Shown here: piece by piece, positions 59,816 through 64,000 of the stretch
Layout of the letters: the number at the start of each line of letters is the position of its first letter
Numbering within the stretch: the stretch's first letter is position 1
DNA from: Ochotona curzoniae
Lineage: Eukaryota; Chordata; Mammalia; Lagomorpha; Ochotonidae
DNA length: 64,000 nucleotides
Reading direction: 5' to 3'
Assembly: GCF_017591425.1 (NCBI RefSeq)
Contig: NW_024467083.1
Location: forward strand, 16,421,001 to 16,485,000
Made by a program: the position numbers and the translations under genes
Notes under the pieces: generated by a model
What the model was told of the DNA's origin: nothing
The model's input: only the letters and a program-made list of their open reading frames with translations
Databases searched by the model: none

Positions 59816-60970
59816 AAAGGGGGAATCACAGTCCCGGACCTCTGGACATACTATAGGGCGGTAGTGATCACAACAGCCTGGTACTGCCACAAAGAGGAGG
59901 ATCAATGGAGCAGAATCGAAGTAACAGAAGGGAACCCACACAGATACAGCCAAATAATCCGACAAAAAGACAATGCATGCAAATGGGAAGGTCTCTTCAA
60001 TAAAATGCTGTTGGGACAACTGGTTGATAGCCTGCAGAAACAAGATAGACCCCCATCGTTCACCACACACTAAGATTAAATCTAAATAGATAAAAGACCT
60101 AAACCTACATCCAGAAACCTTCAAACTTTTGGAAGAAAATGTTGGAAACACCCTGCAAGATTTAGGTGTAGGCCCTGACTTCCTAAAAAGGACACCAAAA
60201 GCACTAGCAAAAAAGACCAAAACAAATAGGACTTCAAACTAAGAAGCTTCTATATAGTAAGGGAAACAAAGTAAAAAAAGCAACCCACAGAATGGGAGAT
60301 CTTTGCACACTACATTAGGTGATAGGGGCTAATCTCCAGAATATACAACAATCTCCAGAACCACCAAAACACTAAAACCAACCACTCAAGAAATGGGCAC
60401 AGGAAATGGACAAATATTTCACAAAGAAATAAACCCAAAAGGCAAACATACATATGAAAAAATGCTCAAGTTCCCTGGCAATAAGGGAAATCCAAATTAA
60501 AACAATGAGGTACCACCTAACGCCAATAAGAATGGCTCACATACAAAAAACCACCAACACCACTTGCTGGCAAGGATGTGGGGAAAAGGGAACCCTACTC
60601 CACTGCTGGTGGACTGCAGGCTGGTACAGCCTCTATGGAAATCATTATGGAGAGCACTCAAACTTCCTATGATCCAGCAATAGCACTCCTAGGAATATAT
60701 CCAGAACACCTGCTACACCAGAAACCAACATGCACCTCTATGTTCATAGCAGCACAATCAATTGCAAAAACTTGGAAGCAACTGAAATGTCCATCAACAG
60801 AAGACTGGATAAGAAAGCTATAGTTCATTTACTCCATGGAACACTACTCAGCTATTAAAAAAAAACGAAATGCAGTTCTTTGTGGCAAAATGGGCCCAAC
60901 TGGAAACCATTATGCTAAGGAAATGAGCCAATCCCAAAAGGTTAGATACCATATGTTTGCCTTAAGATGA
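59816..60970 (+). pseudogene. L1 ORF2 C-terminal remnant, frameshifted
   Basis: ORF2 encodes the L1 endonuclease/reverse transcriptase; only the region after the catalytic core is present. Recognisable pieces are [17 protein letters not shown] near 59870, [20 protein letters not shown] from 60454, the [16 protein letters not shown] zinc-knuckle-like segment with its CxxxC...HxxxxC type pattern, LLGIYPE near 60690, and MSQSQKVRYHMFALR from 60923 ending at TGA. The frame shifts between these blocks (60454 is in a different frame from 59864, 60578 and 60923), and a stop occurs at about 60071. Catalytic motifs are absent through truncation. It is a dead fragment. Confidence 0.92.
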
Positions 60971-62409
60971 AATCATGTCAATCCAAAACACAATACCTGT
61001 AAACTGTAGTATTATTCCAACCCCAAACAGCCTGTGTCTCATGCCATAAGATATTGTGATGTAACCAATGAACGTACAATCAATGTGAGTCAGACTGCTT
61101 ATGATCTACATCAAAGAATTGTAAAACCTAATATACTTTTAAGACCTTAAGCTACTCGGAAAGGGGGTGGGAGAGCAGAGAAATCTTCCATCTCCTTAGG
61201 TTATACTTCACGTCTTCCTCACATATTCTATCAGGACAAAACAGGTAACTCAGACTTGAATCAGCATTAAACAATAGTAAAGCTACAAAGGCATATAGGG
61301 AGAATCAAGAGCGATCCTGACAACCTCTTAACAGGAGGTCATATGCACAGAGCATGGGGGGACCCCCAGAGTGGAGCAGGTGGACAGGAGGCTTGCATTC
61401 CAACCCTGAAGACTCTCAGATCCTCACCAAGGACTACCTCTCAACTGCCAAGGAAACCACGGGGAATTGGAGTGCCTTTGGAGACCGAGAACTCTGAGGT
61501 CACCCACCCCTGTTTGGACCTACCACATGGGATGCAAGAAGCCCAAATCCTCCCTCGCACGATCCAAGGTCTTCGAAACAGCCAGGAGCCCTGAGTGGTC
61601 CGCAGAAACAAAACAGTAAACTTCCTTCAGGACTAGGGAAATGAGCCTTTTCTGGTCCTTAGTTCCAACTTTGGATCCCCACCCTCTCTTGCAATGACCA
61701 TCAGGGTCGCTCTGGAGCCGCCCCTACCCACACCCCCCCCAAAAAAGCAAACAAAAATTAGGACAGAACAACAAGGAAAGCTTAGAATCAGACGGGAAAT
61801 AGTCAGAGTGTGTTCACATATACCTTACTAGGTAGGACACAAAGATTAGTTATTCTTCACTAGGGTATTGAAGATTTCTCTGCATACCCCTCCTAAAACT
61901 GTTCTGCGCCTCAACTGTTGACAAATGCCTTGTCAGAGTTATAAGCCTGTTTAGACTATCCTAAAATCTGCCAAGTTCAGCAAAATTATGCCTCAATGCT
62001 ATAAACTGCTAAATACTAAAACGAAAATAGACATGAAACAGCTGAATATTAAGTACCCTATAGCCATTCTGAGGTATATAGCAGCCGATTCCGTATATAA
62101 ACTAAAATTGAAATGTCAATGAAGTACTTACAGGATGTGCTTAAGAACCTGCAATTTTTTTGACATACTGGTTACTCAATACCATGTCAAGTAATTCCAT
62201 AATGTTGTAAATTGATGTTGTGTTAGGGCTTTTAATGGATCGGGATGATATTCTGCCAGCTCTACCTTCAGATCAGAGATGGTCTCCAAAAAACCATTGA
62301 ATTTAACTGGACAAGAAGATGCTGGACTCTATGCTTGGTATATATTTGCAAAGAAAATCTTGACTGAATTTGAACTGTAATACTGCAACAAGGTGGAGGA
62401 ATCCACCAT

Positions 62410-62438
62410 GGGGGGGGGATGCGGGGAGGTGTTGGGGG
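62410..62438 (+). other. G-rich polypurine tract of the L1 3' UTR (candidate G-quadruplex)
   Basis: G runs of 9, 4, 2 and 5 bases sit within 29 bases directly after the ccatg that ends the ggaggaatccaccatg segment. A run of nine can supply two G-triplets, so four stacks are available. A G-rich polypurine tract at this position is a known feature of mammalian L1 3' UTRs. Confidence 0.6.
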
Positions 62439-62699
62439 ATTCCCAGAGCCTATGAAACTGTGTCACATAATGCAATGTAATTAATAAAAAGAAAAGCTAA
62501 GTGGAGGAGTCAAAGAAGGCTTACTACCAAAGAGCAATGATATGAAGCATGAAGGATGGTCAAGGAAAGAGGAGGAACAGGGATAATTCAATTTATCATC
62601 TAAACCTTAATTTTAATGAAAGAACACTGTCAATCATAGAGAAGTGACAAGATGTAAGGACCATCCACAGCAAATCAGGACAATGGTTCCTCTTAGATT

Positions 62700-62942
62700 T
62701 ACTTTCTTCTGAGACAAAAGACATGGTCACAATGGCTTGAGCTGGGCCAATCCAAAGCTAGAGGCATCCTTAAGGTCTCCTACAAGTTTCCAGGAGCTCA
62801 AAGACTTGAGACATACTCTGCTGCTTTTCCAGGCTACAGGCAGGAGCTGGACTGAAAACTGAGCAGCCAGAAATGAACAGGTGCCCATATATGATACTGG
62901 CATTGCAGGTGAGTTTAGCCTATTGTGCTACAGCACTAGTCC
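62700..62942 (-). mobile_element. C-SINE lacking its 3' end
   Basis: cttgagctgggccaatccaaagctagaggcatcc, tctgctgcttttccaggctacaggcaggagctgg, caggtgcccatatatgatactggcattgcagg and tttagcctattgtgctacagcac. Confidence 0.85.
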
Positions 62943-63056
62943 CAAGACAATTTTATGGTTCTTCTATAGAAATACCTTTCTCTCGATAGCTCATTTATAA
63001 ATGCCCATTTAAAATTACTTAACATATTTCAAAGGCTGCTGGTGTAACAAGTAAAA

Positions 63057-63338
63057 GGTCCTGGCGCAGTAGCCTAGTGACTGAAGTTGTCGCCTTGCAT
63101 GTGCCGAGACCCCAATATGGTGTCCTAGCAGCCCGGTTTCCCATCCAGCTCCCTGTTTGTGGCCTGGGAAAGCAATCAGAGACCGCCCAATGCCTTGGGA
63201 CCCTGCACCTGCACCTGAAAGAAGCTCCTGGCTTTGGTTTGGCTCAGCGCAGTCCGCTGTGGCCACTTGGGGAGTGAACCAGCGGACAGATCTTCCTCTG
63301 TCTCTCCTCCTCTGTGTGTATCTGACTTTCCAAAATTT
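63057..63338 (+). mobile_element. C-SINE interrupted in its tail by a second SINE
   Basis: Head ggtcctggcgcagtagcctagtgac, body catccagctccctgtttgtgg and ccttgggaccctgcacctg, then gagtgaaccagcggacagatcttcc and ctgactttcca. Its expected tail reappears as tccaataaaaatcttt at 63663-63678, beyond the inserted copy. Confidence 0.93.
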
Positions 63339-63661
63339 TTTTTAAAGATTTATTTATTGGAAAGTCAGATATACTGAGAGGAGGAGAGACAGAGAGGAAG
63401 ATCTTCTGTACGATGATTCACTCCCCAAGTGACTGCAACGGCCAATGCTATGCCGATCCGAAGCCAGGATCCAGGAAGTTCTTCCAGGTATCCCACACGG
63501 GTGCAGGGTCCCAAAGCTTTGGGCCGTCCTTGACTGCTTTCCGAGGCCACAAGCAGGGAGCTGGATGGGAAGTGGAGCTGCCGGGGTTAGAACCGGCGCC
63601 CATATGGGATCCTGGCGCATTCAAAACGAGGACTTTAGCCGCTAGGCCACGCCACCAGGCC
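63339..63661 (-). mobile_element. C-SINE inserted into the tail of the preceding SINE
   Basis: Starts ttttttaaagatttatttattgg and ends with the reversed head agccgctaggccacgccaccaggcc. The ctttccaa before it and ctccaata after it are the split host tail, acting as a short imperfect target duplication. Younger than its host by position. Confidence 0.93.
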
Positions 63662-64000
63662 CTCCAATAAAAATCTTTACCAAAAAAAGGAAAAACAAAG
63701 CAATTTTTAAGACCCTAAACCACACTTTCAGGCCTAATACGACTATTAAAATTTGGTGAGTTAATCAAGAAATCCAAGTCTTAGTGTAAGATCTGAGTGT
63801 CCAGTACGTACTAAGGTACCACATCAGGAACTGGCTGAGTAGGAATTCAAGATGGCCAATCATAGAAGCTAGGTGTAGTCGAGTGTGCAGGAAGTTTAGG
63901 GCCAGGATCCAGTCGAGAACTGGAAGAGAATTGTTGGGCGAGGTGACCAAAATTCCCTCGAGTCCACCAGAGGGAGACAGGTGCCAAGCAGTAAAGGAAG

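Larger units (their letters stand above)
59776..62492 (+). mobile_element. 5'-truncated L1 (LINE-1) with intact target-site duplication
   Basis: A 13-base direct repeat aaagctaagtgga flanks the element at 59763-59775 and 62493-62505, the mark of target-primed reverse transcription. The 5' end starts inside ORF2; the 3' part is a non-coding tail of about 1.5 kb after the ORF2 stop (60968-60970), ending in atgtaattaataaaaag. The tail contains a C-rich/A-rich stretch near 61730-61747 and a G-rich polypurine block at 62410-62438. The same 3' end recurs at 4130-4351, so this is a lagomorph L1 family. The insertion is antisense to VAV3. It cannot move by itself. Confidence 0.93.
49755..64000 (-). 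other. VAV3: VAV3 intron 1 (partial)
   Basis: This lies upstream of exon 2 on the minus strand. It shows no CpG island and no frame resembling the VAV N-terminus, so exon 1 and the promoter are beyond base 64000. It contains L2 remnants, several C-SINEs, a compound microsatellite and the largest L1 of the window. Confidence 0.75.

Noticed and set aside
59747..60220. 157-codon minus-strand frame over the L1
   Set aside because: It is the antisense shadow of L1 ORF2.

Overview
The window is nuclear DNA of a lagomorph, most probably a pika (Ochotona). It is AT-rich, has almost no coding sequence and no CpG island, and is full of the tRNA-derived C-SINE that occurs only in lagomorphs. The youngest copies carry heads and tails (ggcctagtggctaaagt ... 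gactttccaataaa) that fit the pika branch better than rabbit. The genus call rests on recalled repeat consensus sequences, not on a search.

One feature locates the window. The minus strand at 49638-49754 holds a 117-base exon with canonical splice sites and an unbroken 39-codon reading frame. It encodes part of the calponin-homology domain of a VAV-family guanine-nucleotide exchange factor, and its residues match VAV3 rather than VAV1 or VAV2. The window is therefore the interior of VAV3 on the minus strand: part of intron 1 (49755-64000), exon 2, and part of intron 2 (1-49637). I saw no other exon. Exon 1 and exon 3 must lie outside the window, or exon 3 was missed.

The rest is a record of transposition into these introns. 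About 37 C-SINE copies are visible, from recent ones with clear target-site duplications (13387, 15141, 18189, 28518, 58365) to badly decayed ones. There is a 2.7-kb 5'-truncated L1 with a 13-base target duplication (59776-62492), a short L1 3' end of the same family (4130-4351), and an older L1 ORF2 fragment (about 17400-18065). A solo retroviral LTR sits at 14196-14671, and a fold-back arrangement of Tigger (pogo-type) DNA-transposon fragments at 33541-34884. Old mammalian L2 and MIR remnants complete the set. The clear L1 insertions, the LTR and roughly two thirds of the SINEs lie on the + strand, antisense to VAV3.

Other structures are a 2.4-kb degenerate tandem array (about 46060-48420) close to exon 2, a SINE whose centre has expanded into a four-copy minisatellite (36662-36892), two abutting SINEs in opposite orientation (63057-63664), two adjacent hairpins sharing one loop sequence (10184-10262), other perfect short palindromes, and two repeat-poor stretches (about 9200-9720 and 51420-51860) that look like candidate conserved non-coding elements. 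I found no convincing new gene system. The many short open reading frames are chance frames or lie in repeats.
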